In this document: positions 46,185-56,254 of the stretch, piece by piece
Layout of the letters: each line of letters starts with the position of its first letter
Numbering within the stretch: the stretch's first letter is position 1
Assembly (NCBI GenBank): GCA_965277445.1
Contig: CBDICY010000013.1
Span: forward strand, 2,852,001-2,916,000
Source: JAFMDF01 sp965277445
Lineage (GTDB): Bacteria; Bacteroidota; Bacteroidia; Chitinophagales; Saprospiraceae
Direction of reading: 5' to 3'
Length of the DNA: 64,000 nt
Notes under the pieces: model-generated
The model's database searches: none
Told to the model about the DNA's origin: nothing
The model's input: the letters and a program-made list of their open reading frames with translations, nothing else
Made by a program: the position numbers and the translations under genes

Positions 46185-46488
46185 AGTAAATATTTTGTTA
46201 GTTTGGTAAGGTGTTTATTTAGATACCGCTCAAATATAGCGATAACCGAATAAACACCTTACCTAACTATTCTTTTTTTCGTTTTTGCTATACTGCTTCG
46301 TATAGCAAAACCTGCCCTCGATGTCAAAGAACGTTTGGTGTTTGGTTTGCTTGCTTTTGTTTTTTATACAACTACTTCTGCCATAACTTTTCCCGAAGTA
46401 TTTTGGGAGGCAGGACGAATAGTGGTGTAGGGCTTTAAGTCTTAACCAGCAGTAGGCTCTTTTAGCACCTGCTATGACAGCGGATTAA
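46185..46488. repeat. RAYT upstream region with two hairpins
   Basis: GGTAAGGTGTTTATT (46205-46219) pairs exactly with AATAAACACCTTACC (46249-46263), and TTTTGCTATAC (46283-46293) pairs with GTATAGCAAAA (46300-46310). Near 46415 a stretch like AATAGTGGTGTAGGGC .. TAACCAGCAGT resembles one near 6830 (AATAGTGGTATCGG .. TAACCAGCAAT), so part of it belongs to a dispersed repeat. The left boundary of the RAYT element cannot be fixed from the sequence alone. Confidence 0.6.
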
Positions 46489-49400
46489 TTAATCAACTTT
46501 AATTCCTTTTCTAACTACTTTATCTCCAAGATTACTTATTAGCTCGAAAAAATAAATACCTGCATCTAATTCTAAAAGATTTACTTGTAAATTATATGCT
46601 CCTTTTTCATGTTCTTTGTCTAACATTAATACTTGAAGCTCTCTTCCATCTAGCGTTAAAATACGTAAAGTAAGCTTTGAGTTAAGTCCATTGATACGAT
46701 CGTCTCCAACAAAATAATTTAAAGCTGTAATTTCATTAAATGGATTAGGATTAATCTTAAGTTCTAAAAATTTAGTGCTAGATGCAAGGGAAGGGAAATT
46801 AAGCGTATTATCATTTTCTTTGGTTGCTACTTTTGCAGGCTCCGTTATCTGACGAATTATCTCCTCCATTAATTCCACATCATCTTGTGCGCTAAACATT
46901 CTGCTTTGCTCTACTATAGGAAATATACCCTCTTCTTCTACACAATCTTCTAAATAGGCATGAAAATCACTTCCTTCTTGTGCAAAGAAACCAGGGTTTA
47001 GCGAAATCTCCCCATTTGCTCCACCTTTATAGACAACAGCTCGACCTGGAAGAATCGTTGCTTCACTTTCTTCGACAGAAGAAGGATCTGATACTGGACA
47101 ATCTATTAAAGCTGAATTTGATTTTGGTGAATTTAGAAATTGAGCTTGATAAATTCCTCCTCGAACACCTTGTGCTTCTCCAAGAGTTGGATTGGCTGTA
47201 ATATCTACTACACAGGCATCCGTTGATGGCTCTATGTCTAATTGAACCATATCGCTATCTTCAAAATTTGACAAAAAGGGTAACCAAGAAACGTCATTAG
47301 CACTACCTCTCACGGTTAATTCAAATTGATACCTAAATAAATTTCCACCAATTCCTATTCCGCCAGAAAAACCTCCTAGTTCTTCCTCTGTAAAGCATTT
47401 TGTTATTTCGTATAATCCAATTTCACCATCTTTTAACTGAAGCGTTTGGGGTCGATTATAAACAGTCTGTCCAAATTTTTCTATTTTCAAATCTGCCATA
47501 ATATAAGGAGGTAATGCTAATCTACCTTTATAATCCATGAAGAATAAGCCTTGCATACAAATTTCTCCTATATCGCATTTGCCTTCCGCAAAAGGTATTT
47601 GGCTAATTTCTACACTCATTGGCCCTTCATCAAAAACCAAAAATCTATTGGACGGAAAAGTTTTTACACATCCTGTAATTGGGTCTGTGACATTTAAGAA
47701 ATATTGGTTTTGTTTTACTGGGTCAACTTTTGCCTTGATATTTATATAATTCGATAGATATTCTATTTCAAATTCGGCTGGTTCTTCTGGTGTCCAAACA
47801 AAATTTTCAGCTGTTAAAGAACCAACTAGACCTGTTTTTCCACTTGTGTATATTCTATTGACTTGGCCGCTTAATGACTTGTGTTCAAAAGCATTCCGCA
47901 GAGATTTATCATTGTTGCTAATTGAAATAAATTCTGATTCAAAACCCTCATGTCTCCAGGGTTGTAAGACTTCTATTGCTACCGTATCTTCATGAAGGCA
48001 ACCTGAAAGTTCATCTTTGATTTGAATCCTATATTCAAATAATCCTGGAAACCGATTTAAGCTTTCTGTTAATACTATCTCAGGTAAAGTATCTCCTAAG
48101 AAAACAGGGTTATCGGAAGTCCAATTAATCGTATAATCTCTCGTACTTATCGCTTAAAAGTCGTTAGTAGGGCTTCCTAATATTAAGGCTTCTCCATTAC
48201 AAACTTGTATATAGTCTTTATCCGAAGCAATAGCTGTTAATACTTTAGGTTGCGCTATTATAAATGCAGTATCACTTACCTCACAACCACTTAATAAGTC
48301 CGTAACTGTCAAAGCTAAGTTAAAAGTACTTTCTGTATTAATAATTGTTGGTTGAGCCGTATTAGCATCCAGAATGGTGATATTTGAACTAGCTGGTTCG
48401 TTTACCACGAACCAATTATATTGATATTCGCCAGAACCACCCAAGCTGGGTTGAGGAGGCAACCAATCTATTTTAGTTGCTTGTTCTCTACAAATTGTAT
48501 TTAAGTTACTTCCTTCGATAGCAATATCCAAGGCTAAATCTTTGACTTCTAAAAATACATCTGTTTCTAAACTACAGCCTGTTTCATCCACCACTCTTAG
48601 GTGATATTGCCTAATGCCTTCTCCTACCTGTAGCGCTTTAATAGTTGGATTGGCACTAGTCACGTCATCCAAATCTGAAACATGAGGTCCTGACCACATA
48701 AAAGATAAATTCCCACTTCCTCCATGCACAATGGGTGCTCTAGTCATTGGAGAAATTAAACCAGGGCATCGATTGATGGTATCCAAAATCTCTAAACGGA
48801 TTGGCACAGGTATCGTAATAATTTGGCGATGTGATCGAGCAATTCCCCCAAAATCTTCTACTTCCGCTTCAACAATAAAACTAGCGAGGCTATTTCCCTC
48901 AAATTGTTGAAAAAATTCATGTTCGGTATTGATGACTATTTTTTTACTAGTAATCGTATCATGTCCCAAATCAGTCATTAGCAATCCTTCAACTTCTAGT
49001 TCTGGGTCATTTAAATCATAAGCTTTCCAGCTATATCTTTTATAAAATTGTAGCTCATCTTTAAAAAGTCCTGCAGTTATTGGGTTTTCTTGATGATTCC
49101 CACAACTTGCATTTACTTCAAGGTAACTTATACAATCGGATGTTGTTACCTCAATAGAATTTACGGCTAATGGAGAAGCAATTATTGTTATAAAATTTTC
49201 GTAAGTATAAGATGAATTGAATTGGGTTAAATTGCCATTATCATCATAACATTCTCTAAGAAAATTATCATTCGTTATTCTATTACAAAATAGAAAAAAT
49301 AAATCAAGATTTGTACCCGGTTGTCTAAATGCTTCCTCTAAAAATTCAGCAGAAATTCGTCTAGAATATAGATTGTTCCCCATTAGGTCCTCATCTGTTG

Positions 49401-51546
49401 CTTCATTTCCATTTCTACTAAAATTTGTTGAAAAAAGAAAATCTAATTCACCATCTAGGCTTGCCAAACCTTCCATAAAATAAGCTTTGAAACCATCTTG
49501 AAATAATCTATCATCACCCTTAAAATAGATAGTGACCGCATCTCCGCATTCTTCTAATAGTAGGTTTTCAATCTCTTGTTGTCCCTCCTTATCATAATAA
49601 AAGGTTATAGCTGGAGGAATTATCGGCGGTGGTGGCGGACTACAATCTTCCTCGCCCACCCAAACGGTTGTACAATCTTCGTACTGTCCAACATCATCTG
49701 TTACCACCACACAAAATTCGTGTGGTCCACATTCTGGATAAGGAACGTCAACACAAGTTCCGCTATAGGGATAACAACTAGTTACTTCAATTCCATCTAT
49801 AAAAAAACGGTAAGTTTCATGTCCCGTGATATTCCAAAATTCTACAAAGGTGGCAAAAGCAATAAATTCGGTAGATGGGTTTTGAGGAATCGTTAGCTCT
49901 ACTCCAGGTATATTCCCTCTAATGACTACATCGTGTTGACAAGATTCGTCATCTCCTTCTCTATCTATTGCCGAAACATTGAACGTATATTTTTCGCCAT
50001 TTCTTGCAAAAAACTCATCAATAACAAAGGTATGTGGTCCAGGGCCTTCTACATAAGCGGGTGTGACAAAACTCGGCACAATCCACTCAAATTCAAAAGG
50101 AGGGCTTCCTTCATAAGCCGTTACACTAAGCGTAAATGGCTCTCCTGGCTTTATAGACTGAGGGCCTTGAATCAGGCATTCTGAAATAATACCTGGCGTA
50201 ATTCCCCCTCCTCCCGGTGAGCCGCCACAATAAACAGCTACTATATCGCTTATTACCATTTCTTCTGCTCCATCTGAAATGGTCAAGGTAACAGGATAAT
50301 GCCCTTCGTTTGTATAAGCATGACTTGGAGATGCACTCGTAGACGTCGCCCCATCTCCAAATTCCCATTGATAATCAATTATATCCCCTATACTTTGGTC
50401 GGTAAATCGGATGGTGCAGGGGTCTGAAGGGTCGGGGGCGTGGGTGAAGTTGGCAAAAAGTGGACAAGCCCCTTCTTTAAATCTTTCAGTAGCATTAACT
50501 ATTAGACCACCTTCGTCTATACAAGAACCTGCTATTGTAAAAGTATGTGTTTTATCTATCCCCGTAGGAATATTGAAAATATCCCAGTTTCCTGACATAT
50601 TTCCAGTTCTTTTAGGTATTTCTATACAGGCAGTATAGTCGGGGTCATCTGGGTCAAAAAAAGAAGACAAATCCAATAATGGGTTGGCAGGGTTATTAGG
50701 TGCAGGAAAATCTTCTCCTTCAAACTCAAAGCTAAATTCTTGTAAACCAATTAATAAACCATTCTGAATGGTTCCTGTATAGTCTCTACTTTCATTTTGA
50801 GTAGGAAGACTTTGTTCAGTTAGCGTAATTGGTATTCCTCCTACTTTAAATTTTAAATCTAATTTATTTAATGGTTCACTAGTTTTTATAGAGATATTGA
50901 GTGATTGATTTTCTCCAAAAGGAGGTAATAATGCTTCTGTTACGCCTCCTACAGGTTTCATTCCCTGACAATTTTCATCACATACCCATGCCATATCGTA
51001 AACCTTATTAGTGCCAATAAATACTTGTACTTGTTCTATGAAGGGTTGGAAATTGTCTATTGTAATGTTTTCGACATTACTAGAATGAATAATATTATCA
51101 ATTGTTATTGCATCAGCTTTAATTTTATATCTTCCATCTCTATACTCTGTATTCTGCGGGCATGAGGCTAAATTAATATTTTGGCTTAAAATAAAGTTTT
51201 TGTTTATTCTTGTTACTATATCAGAAAAATAAAAGTCATCATATCTTTTTCCTGCAGCATTACCGTTATATACAAAAGGTCTAATGCCAGTTGTATCTGG
51301 ATGACCAATAACTTGAGGGCAATCTGTGGGATTGCTACCTGCACAGTCATGCCAAATATTAATAGGATATTTAACATCTGTAGTTAATCCACCTAATTGA
51401 ATTCGTGATTCAAAAAAAGCTCCTTTAATAAATTGAAAATTGTTTTCTCCACCTTTTGCCATTTTTAACTCTACTCGATTGATATTATATATTCTATCGT
51501 ATCTATTATTTCCATTAAGAACTCTAGCGTTAAATTCTGATCTATA
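46489..51546 (-). pseudogene. 3' part of IS630-interrupted M23/PKD/T9SS giant gene, with in-frame stop
   Basis: One continuous frame runs from the IS630 end (51546) to 46489, broken only by TAA at 48154-48156. Upstream of the first usable ATG (51462) the frame reads NRYDRIYNINRVELK, homologous to RFDVGMNISKVEFL of the intact paralogue at 56236-58974, so the gene originally continued leftwards from the 5' fragment at 52659-53504. Contents: Ig-like parts, a PKD domain (WEFGDGATSTSASPSHAYTN, near 50340), more Ig-like domains, and a C-terminal T9SS sorting domain (LELKINPNPFNEITALNYF) in the last part. The reading frame stays open and codon-like on both sides of the stop, suggesting recent decay. 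Full-length product would be about 1,960 residues. Confidence 0.85.
49655..50455. repeat. 800-bp tract nearly identical to 56255-57055
   Basis: The two tracts lie exactly 6,600 bp apart and align without gaps. By eye about 20 mismatches were counted over some 800 bases, with long stretches (for example 49681-49860 and 49981-50280) identical. The left edge is sharp at CCCACCCAAACGG (49655 and 56255); at the right identity falls to ordinary paralogue level after about 50455. It encodes the PKD and adjacent Ig-like domains of the two M23/PKD genes. Confidence 0.9.
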
Positions 51547-52677
51547 CTGCGAACGGGATAAATTTGTGAAATCAAAAAGTCTGAAATTTGAGATTTAACA
51601 AAGATTCTAGTTCAGATTGAAATTCGGAGTTTGCCTTTTTCAATGTCTGATTAATGGTTTGTTGAAATTGATTAAAGTCTTCGTAGTACTTAGCATACAG
51701 ACATTTTTTCTTTAACCATTTCCACAATCGCTCAATGATATTGAGGTTTGGTGAATAAGAAGGTAAATACACCAAATGTATATTGAGTTGCCATGCTATA
51801 TATCTAACCAAATCGCATTTCTGATAGCGAGCATTGTCTAGAACAATAAAGATCGGCTTCATATCAAAATAATAGATTCTAAGTTGATGCAAAAACTCTA
51901 CTATAGAATTGGCATTGATATAAGTCTGGTTGGTAAAAAAGTGTATTTGTTGATTAACGGCATTGACTGCACCAAGTACATTATGTCGTTTTCGTCCAGA
52001 AGAACTTTTAATAAATACCCTTTTGACTGACCATAAAAAGCATAAAAATACCCCCATGACTATATGGGCAGCATCCATAAATAATAAATGAATTTGACCC
52101 AATTTTGCCTGATTAATCAAAGGATTAAGCGTATTTTCAACAAAATCAGCTTGCTTTTCAGGATTTGCTTTTGAAGGAATTTGACCTGTTTTTCGATATT
52201 TTAATTCATGTCGCTTCATCCACTCTCGAACTTGAGTAGGGCTTCTATTTAAGCCCGTCAGCTCTTTTATTCGGTAAACAGCTTCATTAGCTGTATGGGG
52301 TGGATGCTTTTCAAAATAGGTCAATAAACTTTCATTATGAGCTTCCAATTCACTTTTATTGGTGCCATATCCTACTTTTAGGATACCTTCATAACCTTCT
52401 TTATTCCATAAGTGGATATAATTGGTTACACTATTCAAGCTAATATCAGATAGTTGAGCTATTTCTTTATGACTATATGTTGTAGTAGCCTTTATTAAAA
52501 TAGCTGTTAAGCGTTTTTGTACGAGCATACATGGATAAGAATATCTTTCGTATCTTAGTTGCTCAATGTCAGTTTTGCTGATGTTGAGGGTAAGCATATC
52601 TTTTTTAGTTTCGTCACTTAAAGATAGCTTACCTTTTCTTTTTTACAAATTCACAAATTTATCCCGTTTCTAGTATA
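51543..52677 (-). mobile_element. IS630-family insertion sequence
   Basis: A complete element with 19-bp perfect terminal inverted repeats: AACGGGATAAATTTGTGAA at 51552-51570 and its reverse complement TTCACAAATTTATCCCGTT at 52650-52668. The similarity extends outward imperfectly (TATACT.. at 51543, ..AGTATA at 52672-52677), with TATA next to both ends, in keeping with the TA target preference of IS630/Tc1. It carries one transposase gene and interrupts the M23/PKD giant gene. The reading frames on the two sides are in phase only if the 1,127 bp between the TATA motifs (51547-52673) are removed, so exact ends or a small later indel remain open. Confidence 0.92.
51572..52597 (-). CDS. IS630-family transposase
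   Basis: A 341-residue transposase. An N-terminal helix-turn-helix region (YSHKEIAQLSDISLNSVTNY, about 40-60) and a winged-helix-like segment with ELTGLNRSPTQVREWMKRH (about 110-130) precede the DDE nuclease domain: first Asp in LLFMDAAHI near 172, second in PIFIVLDNARYQK near 247, and the Glu in LPSYSPNLNIIERLWKWLKK near 287, the IS630 signature. The length is normal and all catalytic residues are present, so the enzyme looks intact. It lies between the terminal repeats of the element and is transcribed in the direction of the host gene. Confidence 0.95.
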   Translation of the reverse strand: MLTLNISKTDIEQLRYERYSYPCMLVQKRLTAILIKATTTYSHKEIAQLSDISLNSVTNYIHLWNKEGYEGILKVGYGTNKSELEAHNESLLTYFEKHPPHTANEAVYRIKELTGLNRSPTQVREWMKRHELKYRKTGQIPSKANPEKQADFVENTLNPLINQAKLGQIHLLFMDAAHIVMGVFLCFLWSVKRVFIKSSSGRKRHNVLGAVNAVNQQIHFFTNQTYINANSIVEFLHQLRIYYFDMKPIFIVLDNARYQKCDLVRYIAWQLNIHLVYLPSYSPNLNIIERLWKWLKKKCLYAKYYEDFNQFQQTINQTLKKANSEFQSELESLLNLKFQTF

Positions 52678-53504
52678 ACAATTATATGTGATTTGCCAAA
52701 ACTACCATATTGAATATTAATTCCTGTGGCTATATTCTGAGGATTATTGGATTGTGCATTATGAAATGTTGTAGAATAATTGGAAGTTTGGTGGTTTATA
52801 AACTGTAATGGGTTTTTAGTTGTTCTATCATGCGTAGAGTTCCTGCTTGTCGAATAAAGATGTAAATGAGACGGACAACAACCTAGGCCAGAATAACCAA
52901 CTGGACCAACATAGGGATGACTATTATTAATACGCGTACTTACTGATAATGTATCTCCTCCAAAAAGAACTAATCCTGGATCAGGCCCAATTACAGTTGT
53001 ATCATTATTTATTACCATAATTATGCAGAATACATTATTTTGGTTTAGCATTTCTCCTAAGAAACTAGACCCTGCAATCTGAGATGCTTGAGGTCTTAAT
53101 GTTCTAAACATATGAGCATATCCAAAATTGTGAACTCCATCTACAAAAATATATTTGAATCCCTGACCACTAATATTTCCATTAATTCTTCCATTTTCTA
53201 AAGCAATCATTATATCTCCCCAATCATCTCTATCTGTATTTTGTCCATCTCCATTGTAATCAATTCCCCCATGCCAGTCATAATCATCTGACCTAGGACC
53301 AAAATCATCAGCAATTTCATTAGGGTTAAAAGTCAATGGTATTGGGTTATAACTATGATAACTTCCATTTATTTGTCCATTTTGATCAATACCTTGACAC
53401 GTAGTACAATTCAAAAAAGTAGGATGATTAAACTGACTATATAATTCTCCTAGAGATAAAGGTAATGTTAAAATAAATATAAAATAATATTTAATGTTTC
53501 TCAT
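52659..53504 (-). pseudogene. 5' part of IS630-interrupted M23/PKD giant gene (M23 peptidase domain)
   Basis: A 281-residue fragment with a signal peptide (1-24). The peptidase M23 (LytM) residues are all present: DDFGPR and His78/Asp82 in DWHGGIDYN, GYAHMF (catalytic-type His), and SHLHLYS (HxH) near 211. It aligns with residues 1-290 of the protein at 56236-58974. The last four residues (LETG) come from the IS630 end, so the frame stops inside the element. The protein was originally continued by the frame at 51546. M23 enzymes cut peptidoglycan cross-bridges or other Gly-rich peptides; here the activity would be on the cell surface or in prey. Confidence 0.85.
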
Positions 53505-53723
53505 ACGTGGGTTTATATAATTACAATATTCTTTATATCTTAGTTTCTAATCCATAACTGACGTTAAAATAAAGATAATTAACTATGGAAGTGCTAAAGA
53601 TTTTTCTAATATGCAATAGAAATCTAGACAAAACTTGTTTCAAGTAATTTGTGTATTAGAGGTTATTCTAATAAAAATTAATCTTCTCTTAAAGAGCTTT
53701 TGTAGGTTTTATCCCTTAATAGG

Positions 53724-54731
53724 CTACTTAAAAATTCTCTTAATAAAATCCCTTTTATACTCTTTTATAAAAATATCTTTTTCATAATTAGTAAAAATGA
53801 TTCCTTTACTATTTATTTCTTTAGGAAACCATTCTAATTCTCGATTAAACTGATAATAATACTCTATCTTATTTTTTAAATCTACTACATAATTAACAAT
53901 ATATATATATCCATCTTCAGCCTCAGCAGTTCTTAATCTAAAATGTACCAAATCTTCATTTATAAAATTACCTAAAGTCAAATGATATTCAGTTGGTTCA
54001 AAACTATTTTGGTATAGTAAATTTCCGTTATTCCCGTCCAATACTAAAATTCCATTTTTAGTATTTATTCTTGTTCCATATTCATCCCATTGAATACCAT
54101 AAGATGCTGACACATATTTTTTATTATTCGAAGTATAGGTTGATTGAACATCATATCCTTTAAGATTAATTTTACTATGTGATTTTCCTGTTTGTGAATC
54201 TAAAATTATTAATGTTGACTCAACATCTAAATCCCCATCCATAGGGAATGTGTAAAGAAAATAATTAATAGACATAAATCTGCAATCTTGACATGAACCA
54301 GATAAATCTACTCGTGAATATTGAAAAAGTTCCTCTCTCTTACGCTCTACTTTTTTTCCATAAAACATTGATATTCTTTTTGTTACATCACCTTTTAATG
54401 AAGCATTAGAGTATTCTATTTCTCCTATATCTCCAACTAAATTTTGAAACTTTTCTATTTTATATGGATTCTCCTTTTCAATATCAAATACACTATTTTG
54501 CCCTTTAATTGGAAAATGAAGCTTTGTAATTTTAAAATAATCACTATTTTTCAAACTTTTTTCGCTAATTAGCATCACTCCATTTTTGAGTTTTTCCTTC
54601 CTTTGTTCTTCACTAGTTTCTAATGAAGGCTGAACGGGGTTTCTATCCCTATCACTTCCATTCTGTGGTTGTCCCTTGCAAGAAATAAAACAAATTAAAG
54701 TAGCAACAAGGTAGATTCTATATAATTTCAT
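53724..54731 (-). CDS. Lipoprotein, probable beta-propeller, function unknown
   Basis: A 335-residue protein with lipobox FISCKG (lipidated Cys about residue 19). The mature part has repeated hydrophobic strand patterns with turns such as VLDGNNGNLLYQNSFEP, LIILDSQTGKSHSKINL, and YIYIVNYVVDLKNKIEYYYQF, similar to PQQ- or WD-like propellers (the LDxxxGK turn). No enzymatic residues are recognised. It lies upstream of the broken M23/PKD gene on the same strand with a 220 bp gap, whereas the same type of gene directly precedes the intact M23/PKD gene by one base. Confidence 0.55.
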   Translation of the reverse strand: MKLYRIYLVATLICFISCKGQPQNGSDRDRNPVQPSLETSEEQRKEKLKNGVMLISEKSLKNSDYFKITKLHFPIKGQNSVFDIEKENPYKIEKFQNLVGDIGEIEYSNASLKGDVTKRISMFYGKKVERKREELFQYSRVDLSGSCQDCRFMSINYFLYTFPMDGDLDVESTLIILDSQTGKSHSKINLKGYDVQSTYTSNNKKYVSASYGIQWDEYGTRINTKNGILVLDGNNGNLLYQNSFEPTEYHLTLGNFINEDLVHFRLRTAEAEDGYIYIVNYVVDLKNKIEYYYQFNRELEWFPKEINSKGIIFTNYEKDIFIKEYKRDFIKRIFK

Positions 54732-54864
54732 AGTTAAAAATTTTGTGAAATTAAAATAATTATTAAAGGATAATTTCCTTTTTTAAATCAGAAAAAAGAA
54801 TTGTTTTTACTTGCTTACTATAAGTTTTATAGGTCAATTTCTCTGTGTCGATACCCGCAAAATA

Positions 54865-55086
54865 CCGCTGGCACACCACATCCCCCAAACCCCGCTGCTG
54901 CTTAGGACTTGTAGTCCGACTACTGTATGTATTTCGCCTCTGGCGAAAGTAAGCAATAAAAACTAAAGACGAATATACCCAACCTCACTCATCGGTGGAA
55001 TAATTATTACAGCTAACAAACCAGTCCCCTCAAAATAATTACTAGCGCTTGAATATAGGTAATGGGAAGGACTCGCTACTATTTTC
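54865..55086 (-). repeat. 3' remnant of a second RAYT element
   Basis: About 222 bp match the 3' end of the RAYT gene and its flank at 45502-45730: the same CCGCTGGCACACC end, the two hairpins (TTTCGCC-AGA-GGCGAAA and GGACT-TGT-AGTCC), and a coding tail KIVASPSHYLYSSASNYFEG, GLLAVIIIPPMSEVGYIRL in the right frame. Similarity ends near 55086, inside the codons before KIVAS. Two or three substitutions alter the tail (LLAVII for LLDVAI). It is a dead fragment, but its end supports the boundary of the element. Confidence 0.85.
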
Positions 55087-56133
55087 ATATGGAGCAGTAT
55101 GATTTAATTGAATATCAAAAAAAGAAACTGCCAGTCCATACTTGTTGTATTCTATTGGAAAAGGATATAAGTTGAGTAAGTCAATGTGGTTTATTTGATG
55201 ACCATTATTTTTATCAAATAAATAAATATTTAAATCCATCCCTCGGAAAATGATTCTATCGCTTAATATATCAATTTGATTAGCAGGAAATGCTAATTTT
55301 TTAACCCACAGATTATTTCCAGTCTTATCATAAGTTGATAGGAAATAATCATTTCCTTTAGTGTATGAAATTACGATTAAATCCTCTGAACATTCCACAT
55401 TTAAAATATCCGTTCTATCTAATTCTATCAAAATTTCATTACTTATTTTCTGTTGATTAAAATCAAACGTGGCAAATTTTAAAGGTATCTTTTCTCCAAA
55501 GAATGGAATAAATGCGATGAGAACCTCTTTGGTAAAAGAAAAGTTTTTACTATACTCATAGTCAAAACCATAAGGAGAGTAAGTTTGTATTTTTTCAAGT
55601 TTATTATTATAAAATGTGAGTTCTCTTTCTCCTCCCCCCTCAGAGGCATCTGTAACTAATACTCCTCCCATTTCAGTATCTAGACCTATAATTTTTAATG
55701 GATATTTTTGGGAATCAAATCTTAACTCGTCTTTAATTATTAAATTTGAATCTTCTCCAATTTTATATCTTTTCAAGATAGATTGAATTGAATTGTTTTC
55801 TAATAAATATTCTTTAGTTATTACGCCCTCTTTCTTTAAGAAAAGAATGTTTTCATTTTCATTTAATTCAAACTTTGAATCATTATCGAAAGTAATACTT
55901 AATTGCTTCCGAGCAATTTTTTCTCCAAGTTGATTCATTTTGAAACCTGAAGAATTTTCATATACCATCCATAATTTATTTTTTCCCATTTCCTCAATGG
56001 CTTCAATTTCAAATGGATATTCTTCAATTATCTCTTTAATTGGAATTGGGGTGAAATTATTTTTCTTTTGAGCCGTACTATTACAACTTCCCAAGAAAGT
56101 TGATAGAGCTAATATTAAAATTCGAAAATTCAT
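55042..56133 (-). CDS. Lipoprotein with RAYT-derived C-terminus
   Basis: A 363-residue lipoprotein: lipobox FLGSCN (Cys about 17). The mature region has the propeller-like turns of the other lipoproteins (STYDKTGNNLWVKKLAF, LFDKNNGHQINHIDL). The last about 16 residues (PYENSSESFPLPIFKR) are translated from the RAYT remnant in another frame than the transposase, ending in its TAG. The natural C-terminus has therefore been replaced. It lies upstream of the second lipoprotein at 53724-54731. Function unknown. Confidence 0.6.
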   Translation of the reverse strand: MNFRILILALSTFLGSCNSTAQKKNNFTPIPIKEIIEEYPFEIEAIEEMGKNKLWMVYENSSGFKMNQLGEKIARKQLSITFDNDSKFELNENENILFLKKEGVITKEYLLENNSIQSILKRYKIGEDSNLIIKDELRFDSQKYPLKIIGLDTEMGGVLVTDASEGGGERELTFYNNKLEKIQTYSPYGFDYEYSKNFSFTKEVLIAFIPFFGEKIPLKFATFDFNQQKISNEILIELDRTDILNVECSEDLIVISYTKGNDYFLSTYDKTGNNLWVKKLAFPANQIDILSDRIIFRGMDLNIYLFDKNNGHQINHIDLLNLYPFPIEYNKYGLAVSFFDIQLNHTAPYENSSESFPLPIFKR

Positions 56134-56254
56134 AGTCTAATTTTTTTATTAAAAATATTGTTATTTCTTAACTTACAATTCCTAAACTCCTCCAAATCAA
56201 TTAAATAATATTAATTTGAATTTGCTTCAAACCACCTAAAATAAATTGATGGTC
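56134..56254 (-). repeat. Remnant joint: fibre-tail and lipoprotein-end fragments
   Basis: Between the truncated M23/PKD gene and the next lipoprotein gene lie decayed copies of two pieces: GGTTTGAAGCAAATTCAAAT (also at the end of the gene at 59960) and a diverged version of the fibre-gene tail (LIELE.. KELENxK, followed by AATAACAATATT). The same order occurs, better preserved, at 59888-60006 and in the intact tail near 61228. It marks a recombination joint. Confidence 0.7.

Noticed and set aside
48154..48156. Programmed recoding or selenocysteine at the in-frame stop
   Set aside because: The codon is TAA, not TGA, and no slippery site or stem was noticed; the gene is already broken by IS630, so decay is simpler.
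49576..50368. Overlapping ORFs opposite the PKD region (and copies at 56533-57283)
   Set aside because: They are antisense or shifted frames duplicated along with the PKD tract and show no independent coding signs.
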